Below, piece after piece: positions 1 to 11,500 of a DNA stretch of 64,000 bases (the stretch's first letter is position 1; each line of letters begins with the position of its first letter). A program made the position numbers and the translations under genes. The DNA comes from Linnemannia elongata (lineage: Eukaryota > Mortierellomycota > Mortierellomycetes > Mortierellales > Mortierellaceae). Below the pieces are notes generated by a model. That model was not told where the DNA came from, ran no database searches, and was given only the letters and a program-made list of their open reading frames with translations. The stretch is taken from NCBI GenBank assembly GCA_036320915.1, contig JAXBDG010000011.1, forward strand, positions 704,501 through 768,500, read 5' to 3'.

Positions 1-1410
1 CTTGGCCTGCGCAGCGACGAAGGGGAAATGTTGATGATCAGACTCCAGGAGAGGCTCCTGACCCTCAAGGCGCCAACGGACGCGAAAGACGGTGTAGAGG
101 GCTTTACAGGCGCGGTCGAGTCCCTGGCAGAGGGAACGGGTATCATCTGGGTGAACATAAGACATGACGGAAGTGTTGGTCATAGCCGTGACCATACGAC
201 CCTCCTGAGAGTCGAGAAGAAGGGTGGGCTGGATCGATTGCTGTTGCTTTTGCTGAGGAATGGTGATGGCATGATCGACAGTGCCGAAGCGGGTGACGTG
301 GAGGAGGAGGAGACCAGGGTCCGTTGGTTGTTGTTGCTGTTGATGATGTTCGGTGGGGAGAGGAGAAATAGGCGACGCGTTGGAGCAGGAGCAGGAGCAA
401 GGTGGAACAGATGTGGAGGAGGAAGTGGACAGAACAGACGATGACGCCCAATGACAGTGTGCGGAATGTCCAGTTGACCAATCAAGGCTGTCTTTGGGGC
501 GATAGAGTTTCTTTCGGGTCACGTTTGCCTCTTGTCCATCCGCCAATTGTGCAGTCATTGTCTGGGTTGCTGTTGTCGTTGTGCTAGAGAGAGCTGGTGT
601 AGTTGATGATGAAGTCGTGTGAGGGGAGTGTGTCCATGTCGGTGGCATTGATACAGCCGAGCGACGTGAGGCTGAGGTGCGTGCTTTCTTCAGGGCGTCT
701 GTTCTGGCAGCGAGGGCGAGACTGTGCATCTCCGTGACATCTTTGAGAACATAGACCCGACAGGGCTGCTGGGACTCGTCGAAGGATCGTTCCATAGTTG
801 AACACTCTTCTGTCTCCTGTAATGATTCTTCCCACGATGGGACGACTTGATCCAGTAACCGTTGCTCCTGTAAGCGAGCCGGTGACCTCGAAGGTGATAA
901 TGATGTTGTCGTCGTCGAGTGGAATAAGGGAGAAGGTGAGGATAGGCGGGAAGGAGAAGAAAAAGAGGAAGAGGAGTGGGAGATGGTGGAAGAGTGAACA
1001 CACCCATGGATACGCCTCGTGGTGTGTCGGGCCTTTTGGATAAATCCCCCGCTCACGTTGCTGTCGGTGCTGCTGATGTTGTTGGTATAAGACTGGAGTT
1101 GGTGAAGGAGGTTGTCGGCGAAGATGTAGGATTGAACAGCGCCGTCTGTATCATCGATCGACGTGAGACAGGACTCATGATCGACGATCAACAGATGATC
1201 AATAGGCCGCCCTCTGAGGAACTGCAGGGCCTTTGTCCTCCGTTGCGCAAGTATGGCTTCCTCGGAGGATGAGCGGGCAGTTGAAGGTTGTAAGGAGGAG
1301 AGGAGGAGGTCGAGGGCGGGGAAGTCTATGTTGAGGATTGGGAAGGGAGCATAGCCTGCGGTGGTGATGCAGCAGAATGTCCGGAGTGGACAGTCGGCAA
1401 GCGAGTGCAT
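1..1410 (-). CDS. PAS-domain protein, partial (C-terminal end off window)
   Basis: A single open reading frame without introns runs from an ATG at 1410-1408, nine bases after an in-frame TAG, to base 1, giving at least 470 residues. The N-terminal part is compact and folded-looking. A Ser/Thr/Pro-rich linker follows (around 900-1000 and 450-620), then Gln runs, and then a segment near 70-220 with the motif YVHPDDTRSL followed by VFRVRWR. That pattern is typical of PAS domains in fungal sensor and transcription proteins. A second PAS-like core strand, CRVYVLKDVTEMHSL, lies near 710-760. PAS domains sense light, oxygen, redox or ligands, or mediate dimerisation; no cofactor-binding residue can be named here. 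The true C-terminus, and any zinc finger or kinase there, is outside the window. The family call is moderately sure; the specific function is unknown. Confidence 0.7.
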   Translation of the reverse strand, partial: MHSLADCPLRTFCCITTAGYAPFPILNIDFPALDLLLSSLQPSTARSSSEEAILAQRRTKALQFLRGRPIDHLLIVDHESCLTSIDDTDGAVQSYIFADNLLHQLQSYTNNISSTDSNVSGGFIQKARHTTRRIHGCVHSSTISHSSSSFSSPSRLSSPSPLFHSTTTTSLSPSRSPARLQEQRLLDQVVPSWEESLQETEECSTMERSFDESQQPCRVYVLKDVTEMHSLALAARTDALKKARTSASRRSAVSMPPTWTHSPHTTSSSTTPALSSTTTTATQTMTAQLADGQEANVTRKKLYRPKDSLDWSTGHSAHCHWASSSVLSTSSSTSVPPCSCSCSNASPISPLPTEHHQQQQQPTDPGLLLLHVTRFGTVDHAITIPQQKQQQSIQPTLLLDSQEGRMVTAMTNTSVMSYVHPDDTRSLCQGLDRACKALYTVFRVRWRLEGQEPLLESDHQHFPFVAAQAK

Positions 1411-2733
1411 TCTGTCCTACTCGTCTATGAAGGTGTGAGTATATGAATGAGGGAGTGGAAAGTGCTGAGTGTGATTGTGAGAATGAGTTTGAGTGTGAAG
1501 GAGGAAAGAAATAGGGTGGATGGGTGTATGCGTCTGTCTTTGAAAATGGATGTTCAGGGTTGAGAGTTGTGGAGGTGGTAAGGTTGAGGTGCAGCTAGGG
1601 TGTAAGGGTGTATTATAGAAGTGAGTGAAAGGAGAGGGGTAGGTGACGAAGGGTGGTGTGAGAGAGGGGGGTGAGTAGAGAGAGAAGAGAGGAGAGAGAA
1701 GAGTCGGTCGAGAGAGAAGAGAGAGAGAGAAAGAGGAGTGGAGGGAGAAGAGCAGTGAGAAGAGTAGAGAGAAGGTGGAAAAATGTAGTCTATGAATGAA
1801 ATGAAAGAAAGAGAGAAAGAAAGGAAGGAAGGAAGGTAAGAAAGAAGGAAGGAGTATGAAGAAAGGAGAAAAAGGAGAAAAAGGAGAACGAGAATTGGGG
1901 AAGACAGAGAAGAAAGAAGAGAGAGAGAAGAGAGTAAAGAGAGAGACAGAGAACGAGGAAAAAAAAAGGGACAAATGGGCCAAAGGAAAATAAATAAAAT
2001 GGATCTGTACTTACGACTGAATACAATTTACTTGTACTTCTACAATGCAAGGAAAGTAGAGGGAAGGAGACAGACAAACTTTGTTGTGGGGTCAGTCGAG
2101 TACAATGGATACTTTATTAAAAAAGGACTGAGCCAGTCAGTCAGTTAGTCAGTCAGTCGTGCGGTAGAGGGAGAGAGAGTAAACACCGTACCATAGCATG
2201 GTATTCATTGGGCATTGGACGTTTACAGCTGTTATTCCAAGAAGGGTACAGTGCCGTGCTTTGCACTCCAATCGTATGGTATCAGGGAAGGGGGAAACAC
2301 ATATCCATCCCCAAAGAAAGAAGAAGGGGTGAAGGAGTCAAAAGTCAATGAAGGAGTCATCTTAAGAACAAAACGGGGGGCAACAACAAAAGACTTTTTG
2401 ACAGGGGGGCAGAGTGGAGGAGATGGCACAACTAGCATCAAGTAAAAAAAATTTTAGCCTAGCAAACTGGGTAAATGTTCTTTATGGAACACACACACGA
2501 GACACGACACACGACTCACTGCACATACATACCCAGGGGCACCGTCACCAAGGACTCTTTTCTCTCACCTCCTTACATCCTCGCCTCTCTTGCAGAACGA
2601 GCATATGGACTGACCACATCTTGAGTGTACACCATGCACCCATGTCCAAGTAAAAGAAAAAAAAAAAGGCAAAAGGCGAACCACTCATTCAACAAACAAC
2701 CCCATGCCAATTCAGATTCAACCCCATGCTTCC

Positions 2734-2761
2734 TTTTTTTTTTTTTTTTTTTTTTTTTTTT
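2734..2761. repeat. poly-T tract, 28 nt
   Basis: Uninterrupted run of 28 T on the plus strand in noncoding DNA, followed by a second shorter T run near 2770. It is one of several homopolymer tracts longer than 20 nt scattered between genes here. Confidence 0.95.
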
Positions 2762-5392
2762 GTTTATCCTTTTTTTTTTGACCTTTTTACTGCATCCAGT
2801 TCTGAGTGAAGCTGGATTGGATGTTTTCCCACCCATCACATCACATCACATCAATAGGGAAGGAGATCAGTCTCACCCTTAGCTGTCCTTTCCATCATCG
2901 TGTACCATTGCCTCGAGTCAGAATTGGTTGGTTGGTTGGTTTGGTTAGCTTAGTTTGAGTTTGGGTTGGATGTTGTTGATGAATGTTTTTCTCCACCCCC
3001 TGGTTTTCTTTGTTTCTTTTATGATATCCTTCCTCTCTCTTATCCCTCACTCATGATCATCGTGATCATCACGATCAACACAATACCTTCGTCAACGATA
3101 TATGTCCCATACATACTCGACGAGAAACGATGAGAAAGACGAAGAATGAGAGAGTGAGAGAACACTACACGAAGCATTTGCATAATGCTCCTCTCTTACG
3201 TCTTTTGCGTTTTCCCCGCACTCCTAGTTTGCTTTTTGATTTTTGATTTTTGATTATTTTTTTTCCCAACAGAAACGCGTGTTTAAATGGTAGCATCTCT
3301 CCCTTTTTACGTGATCCTCTTTTTGTTAGTTGTTGGTTTGGCCCTTTTTTGTCTTTGTCCTTCTTCTTCCTGTTCCCTTGGGTTATTTTCTTTCCCCTCC
3401 CACTTGCCCTTTGCGCAATGGGGGGGAAGGTGCGGGGTAACCATCAGACTGCTCTACAGCAACCTACTGTGCGCACAGTACCAACAGACTTGCAATCCAT
3501 GCGGCTCCATCTACATCGTTTTTTTTCTTCTCACAATCCCGTCTCCTTCGCGCTCTCTCTCTCTCTCCCTTGCTCTCCCACCGTATGATCGATCACATTG
3601 CATCTGCATCGCAAAATAACCACCATTAAGTCACCAAGAGAAAACGTTTTTGTATCCTATCGTTTGTTGCGTTGCTCTTGTTGGTTGATGTGAACTCGAT
3701 TGATCTTTTTTTGGGGGAGGACCAAAAGAACTGAATGGGACCTAATGACCAAATAGCAAGCAAACAACAAAACAACAATAACAATAATTATAAAAAAAAA
3801 AATAGCTCGATGACTACGACTTTTAACCAAATAGATGGTTAACAGGCTGACTGTCCATCTCGCAGCACATAAGGGCTGGCCATGTTTGTAAGACCTGATC
3901 CACATCCTACCATGGCTCAATGGTTTCGTTCGAAACATTCTGTTCCCCTCCCCCTCCCCCTCCCCCATCCTCTTTTTCTTTTCTCTTTTGCTGTCTTCTA
4001 CAAACACGCCTCAACACAACTCATGCTTCACACAAGTAATTCGCATGTCCCATGTCGCGGGCCCGATCCAATTTTTTTTTTTCCGTTGTAATGTTGTATA
4101 CAACACCGTTTGACCTGTCCTCTGTTCCCTGACTATTTGTTGAGAGCTGCGCGGGAGAAAGGAAGGAAGGATGGAAGAAAGAGTTAGCCCATCCATCACA
4201 TCTCCCACATGGCAAACACGAAGCGAAAAAAAAAATATTATAAAAAACAAAACAGCTCAACCAACAAACAACACTACAAGGGAAGGGCTGTCAACACACA
4301 GAAAAAACCAAAGCCAACAGCAAATGGGAAGAGGACACAAAAGGGCTTCACGGCCACATGGTTCTATTTGTGTACTGGCACAATGTACAACCGTCAGAAC
4401 AATCACAGAGAGAGAGAGAGAGACATAGGGAAGAGAACGAGGGAGAGAAGAAACAAGGTTCATTGGGGTTCTCTCTCTTCTCTCTCGCTTCTGTCCTCCC
4501 TTCCCTTCTTACCTACCCCTGGGCTCCCATCTCTTCCCATTACACAGGACAGGGAGAAACCCTGTACGCCAGCTAGCTAGTCAGCCAGCCCATGACGAAA
4601 GCGAATATCCCTTGTCCCGTCTTCCTCTTCTCTGTAACACTCTCTTGCAACAGAAGGAACCAGTCCAGTGACTGAAGCGTTGTAGGTACTTCCGAGGAAA
4701 TACTTGGGCGTTAGGAAGGTTATTATTCACCTTTTGTCTTTCGTAATAAAGTGTTCTTCTATTTCTCTAGATCTAATTGCAACTGTGCAGGCGAGGCAAG
4801 CAAGGTCTAAAACCTATTGTTGTCGGTGTCTGCTGAAGAGCACAGATGCTCGTAAAAAGACGGGGAAAGGAAGAGAGAAAAGGAAGTGGCGTGGCGTGGT
4901 GAGGCCAAGCAAGGAGGCAAAGGGCAAAGGCAGTGAGGAGGAGTAGAATTGGAAGAGGCGTTGCTATTTGCTATTTCCTTAACCGTTGAAAAATGACTGG
5001 TCCATCGGCGGAATAATCGAAAGAACAACAACAACAACAACAACATCAACAAAAAGAAACGCGACGAATTGTCTACGCTCCATATATCACCTCGCCTCTT
5101 CCTACCATCAATTGTTTCACTCGAGTCACGCCACGCCTTCAACTTCACCCTCCCTCCTTCAAGCATCTTGAAAAAGATGGATGCTTCTTTTGCTCTCTCT
5201 CTGTGCTCATTGTTGTTTTGTGATTGTGGTTGCTTCTTTGTTTTTGTTTGTTTAAAAAATATATGTTGTTGACAAAACATAGTAACAAAAGGAAACAAAG
5301 CATCTCTGTTTTTTTCTGCCTCTCTCTTCTCTCGGACGGACGAACGGACGGATGACGCTTACGCGTGGCTCGGGAATGTTCCTAGGCTCATA

Positions 5393-5415
5393 TTTTTTTT
5401 TTTTTTTTTTTTTTT
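5393..5415. repeat. poly-T tract, 23 nt
   Basis: Uninterrupted T run on the plus strand in the noncoding stretch between the PAS gene and the Hsp70 gene. Confidence 0.95.
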
Positions 5416-5671
5416 GTATCTCTCCTATGTGAACAATTGACCATGCAAGATGCATGGACAATTACCACAGTCATTGCTCTTCCCTTTCCCTTACTTTTTT
5501 TTCCCGTTTTACCGACACCCCATCATCCATCCCATGTAATGCCATGACACACACACACATACGCATACTCAAAAACGTGCGCCGTAATTATTTTTTTCCC
5601 TTCAATTGAAAGATATGCGCGCGGGCTTATCAAACCCCACCTTAAAGCAAACGCAAAAAACACAATTATCC

Positions 5672-5695
5672 AAAAAAAAAAAAAAAAAAAAAAAA
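5672..5695. repeat. poly-A tract, 24 nt
   Basis: Uninterrupted A run on the plus strand, about 260 bases after the T run at 5393. Confidence 0.95.
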
Positions 5696-6421
5696 GTCAG
5701 TTGGAAAAGAGAGCTAAGACCAGGACCCTTCCCCCCCCCCAACTTGAGACACGACATATATGCGTTGACTGTTAGTCGCGTGAGATGGGGAACCTGCCTA
5801 CACTTTTTTCATTTGGGGGGTTTTTTTCCTACGGTTATGGTTTTTACTCTACAGCTTCAAACGTGTGGCGCTGAGCAGCGACTATGCTTAATTGCCACCT
5901 ATCTACACTTCCTACCATCATTGTAGTTTATACGTGTCTTCTTGAGACAAAAAAAAGATAGTCATCCCTCGCATGTAAGCCGAGTAACTTCTTGATCTAC
6001 GCGTAGACAAGAGCGGTTCAGAAACTACCATAGATACCCTTCCAACAAAGCCAAATCATTATCTTTAGTGCAATGCTGGGAAAAGGGTGGGGTAAAGTAG
6101 GAGAGAGACGAAAATGAATGTGGGACAAGAATAGACAATCGACCACAACAAGGGTCCAATCGCGCGAAGGATTCACCTGTTTACTCAATCCTTGTCCACT
6201 TCTTAACCTATCCAAGAACAATGACACTCACACGACATAAAAGTAAAACATTTTTTTTGTGGGTGTCCAAGAGAACAACTCGGTTTTTGTTTATTTTCGA
6301 GTGCATGAATAATGATGGCAATGATACAAAAAGGGGTGGGGTGGGGGGGACAATGATGAAAGAAAAAAAAGGGAATTATGAACAGCAAAAGAGGGGGCTA
6401 GCCTATGTTGTTTTTCTTTCT

Positions 6422-8269
6422 TTAACGGGAGAGGGAGGCGAAAGCCTTGGTGACCGAGCGCTTGAGCTTGCGCTGGGCAAGGACAAAGGTATCCTTCTCG
6501 GCGAGCTCCTCGATCTGGAGAGCAGCCATGGCCTCCTCGAGAGCCTCCTCGACGGCCTTCTTGTCACCACGCTTGAGCTTCATGGAGACGTTGGGCTCGT
6601 TGAGGGTGCCCTGGATCTGGTAAACATAGGACTCGAGCTCCTGCTTGGACTGGACGATCTCCTCGTTCTTGCGATCCTCATCCTTGAACTTCTCGGCCTC
6701 ACTGACCATGCGCTCGATATCGGCAGCAGACAAGCGACCAGCTCCGTTGGAGATGGTGATGTTGGCCTTGCGACCGGTGGCCTTGTCCATGGCGGTGACC
6801 TTCAAGATACCGTTGGCATCCAACTCGAAGGTGCACTCGAGCTCGGGGGTGCCGCGGGGCATGGGGGCAATGCCAGAGAGCTCGAACTTGCCGAGCAAGT
6901 TGTTGTCACGGGTCATGGGACGCTCACCCTCGTAGACGGGGAACTGGACGGTGGTCTGACCATCCTCGGTGGTGGTGAAGGTCTTCTTCTTGATGGTGGG
7001 GATGGCAGTGTTACGGGGAACAACGACAGCCATGACACCACCCTGCATCTCAACTCCGAGAGAGAGGGGGACGACATCCAAGAGCAAAAGATCCTGGGTG
7101 GCGGCGTTACCGGCCTGGTTGGTCAAGACGGCGGCCTGGACGGCGGCACCGTAGGCGACGGCCTCATCGGGGTTGATGGACTTGTTCAACTCCTTTCCGT
7201 CAAAGAACTCCTGGAGGAGAGACTGGATCTTGGGGATACGGGTGGAACCACCGACGAGGACAATCTCATCAACATCCTTCTTGGCGAACTTGGCATCCTT
7301 GAGGACCTTCTTGACGGGCTCGATGGTGTTGTTGAAGTGGGTCGAGTTGATCTCCTCGAAACGGGCACGGGTGATGTTGGCGTTGAAGTCAACACCCTCG
7401 AAGAGGGAGTCGACCTCGATGGTGGTCTGGGCCAAGGACGACAAGGTGCGCTTGGCACGCTCGCAGGCAGTACGGAGACGGCGGGTGGCACGGGCATCAC
7501 CAGAGATGTCCTTCTTGTGCTTGCGCTTGAACTCCTCCTTGAAGTGCTCCAAGAGGGTGTTGTCGAAATCCTCTCCTCCCAAGTGGGTGTCACCAGCGGT
7601 GGCCTTGACGGCAAAGACACCTCCGGTAATGGCCAAGAGGGAGACATCGAAGGTTCCACCACCCAAATCGAAAATGAGGACGTTCTTCTCCTTGGTCTCC
7701 TTGGAATCCAAACCGTAGGCGATAGCGGCGGCGGTGGGCTCGTTAATGATACGGAGAACATCGAGACCAGCAATGGCACCGGCATCCTTGGTGGCGTGAC
7801 GCTGGGCATCGTTGAAGTAGGCAGGGACGGTGATGACGGCCTTGGTGACGGTCTTGCCGAGCTTGGCCTCAGCAATCTCCTTCATCTTGACGAGGACCAT
7901 GGCAGAGATCTCCTGGGGGGAGAACTGCTTCTTCTCGCCCTGGTAGTCAACCTGGACGAAGGGAGCAGAGTCCTTGTCGATGACGGTGAAAGGCCAGTGC
8001 TTCATGTCGGCCTTGACCTCGGGATCGTCGAAACGGCGACCGATAAGACGCTTAGCGTCGAAGACGGTGTTTGTGGGGTTCATGGCAGCCTGGTTCTTGG
8101 CGGCGTCACCGATGAGGCGCTCCTGCTCGGAGAAGGCGACATATGAAGGGGTGGTGCGGTTACCCTGCTCGTTGGCGATGATCTCAACACGCTCGGACTC
8201 CCAGACGGCAACGCAGGAGTAGGTGGTACCGAGATCGATTCCGATGGCCAAGTCAGTAACTTCAGACAT
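6422..8269 (-). CDS. SSB1: Hsp70 chaperone of the SSB (ribosome-associated) type
   Basis: Intronless gene encoding 615 residues. The start at 8269 is the ATG opening [18 protein letters not shown]; the frame stays open upstream, but that stretch is low-complexity leader. The ATPase domain shows the phosphate-1 motif IDLGTTYS at residues 11-18, the phosphate-2 motif [10 protein letters not shown] near residue 200, and the adenosine motif [11 protein letters not shown]. The substrate-binding domain and a short helical lid follow. The protein ends in ASLSR, without the EEVD tail of cytosolic SSA proteins and without an ER or mitochondrial targeting signal. Length (yeast Ssb1 is 613 residues) and the segments GDAAKNQAA and [16 protein letters not shown] fit SSB, which binds nascent chains at the ribosome with the RAC co-chaperone. 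Very biased codon use suggests high expression. The HIR3 stop lies 283 bases upstream in the same orientation. Confidence 0.95.
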   Translation of the reverse strand: MSEVTDLAIGIDLGTTYSCVAVWESERVEIIANEQGNRTTPSYVAFSEQERLIGDAAKNQAAMNPTNTVFDAKRLIGRRFDDPEVKADMKHWPFTVIDKDSAPFVQVDYQGEKKQFSPQEISAMVLVKMKEIAEAKLGKTVTKAVITVPAYFNDAQRHATKDAGAIAGLDVLRIINEPTAAAIAYGLDSKETKEKNVLIFDLGGGTFDVSLLAITGGVFAVKATAGDTHLGGEDFDNTLLEHFKEEFKRKHKKDISGDARATRRLRTACERAKRTLSSLAQTTIEVDSLFEGVDFNANITRARFEEINSTHFNNTIEPVKKVLKDAKFAKKDVDEIVLVGGSTRIPKIQSLLQEFFDGKELNKSINPDEAVAYGAAVQAAVLTNQAGNAATQDLLLLDVVPLSLGVEMQGGVMAVVVPRNTAIPTIKKKTFTTTEDGQTTVQFPVYEGERPMTRDNNLLGKFELSGIAPMPRGTPELECTFELDANGILKVTAMDKATGRKANITISNGAGRLSAADIERMVSEAEKFKDEDRKNEEIVQSKQELESYVYQIQGTLNEPNVSMKLKRGDKKAVEEALEEAMAALQIEELAEKDTFVLAQRKLKRSVTKAFASLSR

Positions 8270-8552
8270 GATGTATATGGGATGGGTGGGGAGGGGTGAG
8301 GGAGAGGAGGGAGGAAAGAACAAGAACAAGAACAAGAAGAAAAAAAACGGCACCACCAAATTATCTCTTTCCAAAGAGTACGTTCGCCCCACGCTGGCAG
8401 ACATACTTCTGTTGGAAGGAGAAAAAAAAAATGGAAAAGAAAACAGATCACAATTGTGCACAAGCCACCATTATTAATCACATGATGATGCAGCTATCAA
8501 TTAGTGGCGCTTCTTTAATTGCACGCGACGAAAATATGGGTGCAAAGTAAAC

Positions 8553-11500
8553 TCAGGACTTCTTGCGTCTGCCACTGCTGCCGCCACCGCTCCGGCGCCC
8601 ATCATGGTCGGATTTGCCCTTGGAGTCATCTGGTCCAACCGCAACCGCTTCAATCGCCTCTTGTCCATCCTCCTCTTCCTCCTCCGTTGCCTCTTCCTCT
8701 TCCTCCTCGTCCTCGTCCTCCTCCTCCTCATTCTCATCATCACTCTCTTTCTCCTCCTTTTCTTCCTCCTCCTCGTCCTCGTCCTCCTGACCTTCACTCT
8801 CGACTTCCTCCGAATCTGCTGCTTCCTCGGCTTCCCCAGCCTCCTCAGTGTTCGACTCATCTCCTTCTTCATCAGATCCCTCGGCCTCCTCGTCCGAGTC
8901 TGAGTTATCGCCCTCCAAGTCTTCCTCTGCATCATTATCCTCCATGTCCTCATCAGAGTCCTCTTCAGAGTCCTCCTCATCGTTATCCTCCTCGTCGTCA
9001 GAGTCAGAATTAGAGTCCTCCTCACTTGCCTCCGTGCCTTGCCTCTCATCATCTTCCGCCATGTCCTCCGTATCATTCTTTTCGCCTTCTCCACTCTCCT
9101 CCTCGTCTTTCTCTTCATTGCTGTCATCACTTTCATCGTCATTTTCGCTATCGTCATCGCCATCCTCCTTACCCTTCTCATCACCGATGGTTTCTTCCTG
9201 GACCTCCTCGCCGGCTTCTGAGCCCTCATCCTGTTCTGAATCAGCACCATTAGCATCGTCTTTCTCGCTGTCGGTGTATTTGGCGTCGTTGACCTCCGTC
9301 TCATCTTGTCCTTTATCTCCATTGCTGGTACCTGGTTCCTCATCACGAGACTCCATGACAACATCGGCATTGCCATTCGCGGTGTCTACAACAGTCCGCT
9401 TGTCGTCCGCATAGCTGTTCTCCGGACCAGCCTCCGCACCACTATCGAAGCCGCCGTCGGTAGCATGGTCCTGTTCCGCGAGTTTGCTCTGGAGTGTTTG
9501 AGGCGCCTTGAGTGATGGTGGAGGAGCCTTACACATGGCTGTCGCCCTGGAGGCCAGCTCAGCCTCGCTGATCTTCTTTCTAGTCTCCCAATCCTCCATC
9601 GAGGGCCGTGGCTCTATTGCTGCTGTTGACTCTGTAGACGCCACATCGTGATTTTCCGGTTGACCTGATGTCTCTGGGGGAGGCGCCAACATCTCCACGT
9701 CAGTAGACTCTATCACCGCCGTATCTGTTGTTGCATCTGCCATCGTCACGTCGGTCGTTTCTGCAGGCTGGTCAGTTGAAGGCATAGGTGCTGAGCTTGA
9801 ATTTGCATCCATAAGATTGGTGTCGTGATTGGTCGCGGCAGGCTGTATGTTGGTCGAAAGATCAGGAGTCGAAGCAAGACTCTTTCCTGGTTCTGCGACT
9901 AAAGTTGATGAGAGTGAGGGGCCCTGCTTGTCGTCATTTGCCTTCTCAGACTCGATCATCGTCAAATCGCCGCCGACAGTGGTATCCTTGTCCTTGGGTT
10001 GGTCAGCAATCTCCTCAACCTCGCCTTCCTCATCATTCGACTCATCGCCATTTGAACCGTACTTCCGTGATGCAATCTGATATGGTGTTGCCACATCCAC
10101 TGCTCCCAAGGCCTCCTTCTGCTCCTTTTCCTTTTCCTCCCTCTCTTTCTCCTTCTCCTTCTGTTTGGCGTATTCTGTCGGGTTCTCAAGACGATCCAGC
10201 AACTCCTTAGGGTACATCTCTACTCCACCGACCTCAATGAAAAGCTTGCTATAGCATACCGCCAACAGGTGCGCCATCTGACCCTCCGGCGCCATCTTGT
10301 CGTTCAGCTTCTTCAGCTCACAGAGTCTCTGTAGCAACGCCAGATCTGGCAGCTGAGATTCTTGGTCAAACATCCTTGTCTCGTAGATGGCAGCCTTCTC
10401 TCTGAAATCGGTTCTGGGGACCACCTCGGCAACAGGGATAGTAGGATCAGACCCAACAAGGCCTGCAAGGATCGCCAGATACGATTCATACAGCAGTTCC
10501 CAGATCTCCTTCAAGTCCAGTAGCAAACCATGAGCGCGACGGATCTTTCTTGCAAGACTGTTGAGAAGCTCGACATCAAGAGTTTCCTTGGCAAGGACAA
10601 TAAGGAAGCGCGTGTACTCTCCGACATACACAAAATGCTTGCCACTCCGCTCAAATTCCGGCTTCCAGACTGAGCTGACCAATGTCTTTTGGTTGCTCTT
10701 GATTTGGAACAGACTCAGGATCTCAGACTTGGCGCGCTCGACATCATGGTAGACTTCATGCAGAATACACGCTTGCTATTTCACCAAACAGTAGAGCCTA
10801 TTGTTAGATCGTACTTCGTAATCATGTGGCTAGACGGGTAAAAGGCAAAGAAATGACGGACTTACTCTGTACACTGGTCGATGGTGCCAATGCCGTTTGT
10901 CGGCATGTCGGATTCGAGCCAGTCCCTCGCAGAGTAATCGGTACGCGCGCAGTTTGTTGTTATTCTGGATATCGACCTCACTAGGTGGATCGGATTTGGC
11001 CGACTCGAGAAAATCCTTTGGTGGTTCGAAAATGAACGACTCTCGATCGGCAACGCTCAGCTTGGACTTGGCCAATGTCATAGTCATGATGGTCTCAGCG
11101 TCAGATGCCTAATAAAATAACATATGAACAGCGCACCATGTGTTAGTCAAGGGTTGCTTAAAGCAATAAACCATAAAGCCTAATTTACAATGATACTCAC
11201 AGTGATCTTGTCCTGAGCGAGATACTTTGACAAAGTTGATATTGTCTTATAGGCAGCGTCGTAAATACGCTCGTTGCCGGGCTGTCCTGACCTAGGCGGC
11301 ACCTTGTCGGCCGCTATTCTGTAGAGAGCCAAGACGGATCTGGGCTTGCCACCCAATTTCTCAATACACTTTCCCAGCATGAATAGCGACCTCCAGTTTC
11401 GACTGTCCAGGAGCAGCGACCTCTTAAAGCAGAATGATGCAAATCTGTACACCTGTGCTTCAGTTGGCTCTAGTACTAGGACGACAGTGGCTTCCTCCGA

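Larger units (their letters stand above)
1411..6421. other. 5-kb noncoding interval, simple-sequence rich
   Basis: I see no supportable gene on either strand. The first 700 bases, upstream of the PAS gene, are strongly GA-rich on the plus strand (about 1640-1970), so the transcript leader would be CT-rich. Further on are a short AGTC tandem tract near 2132-2159, a GGTT run near 2927-2944, T runs at 2734-2761 and 5393-5415, and an A run at 5672-5695. Open frames here translate into low-complexity peptides and have no recognisable domain. The right end should hold the 3' untranslated region of the Hsp70 gene. Confidence 0.6.

Noticed and set aside
1417..2077. Ser/Phe/Pro-rich minus-strand frames upstream of the PAS gene.
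   Set aside because: They are the translation of a CT-rich leader or promoter tract, with no domain and no codon preference like the neighbouring genes.
6221..8146. A 641-codon open frame on the plus strand, antisense to the Hsp70 gene, rich in Leu, Gly, Asp and Val.
   Set aside because: It is a by-product of the strong codon bias of Hsp70 genes. Similar antisense frames have been mislabelled as NAD-specific glutamate dehydrogenase in databases; there is no enzyme domain, and the minus strand clearly encodes Hsp70.
8501..9414. Several long Ser-, Leu- or Arg-rich frames overlapping the end of HIR3 on both strands.
   Set aside because: They are shadows of the GAG/GAT-rich acidic tail of HIR3; the repeated codons keep the other frames open.
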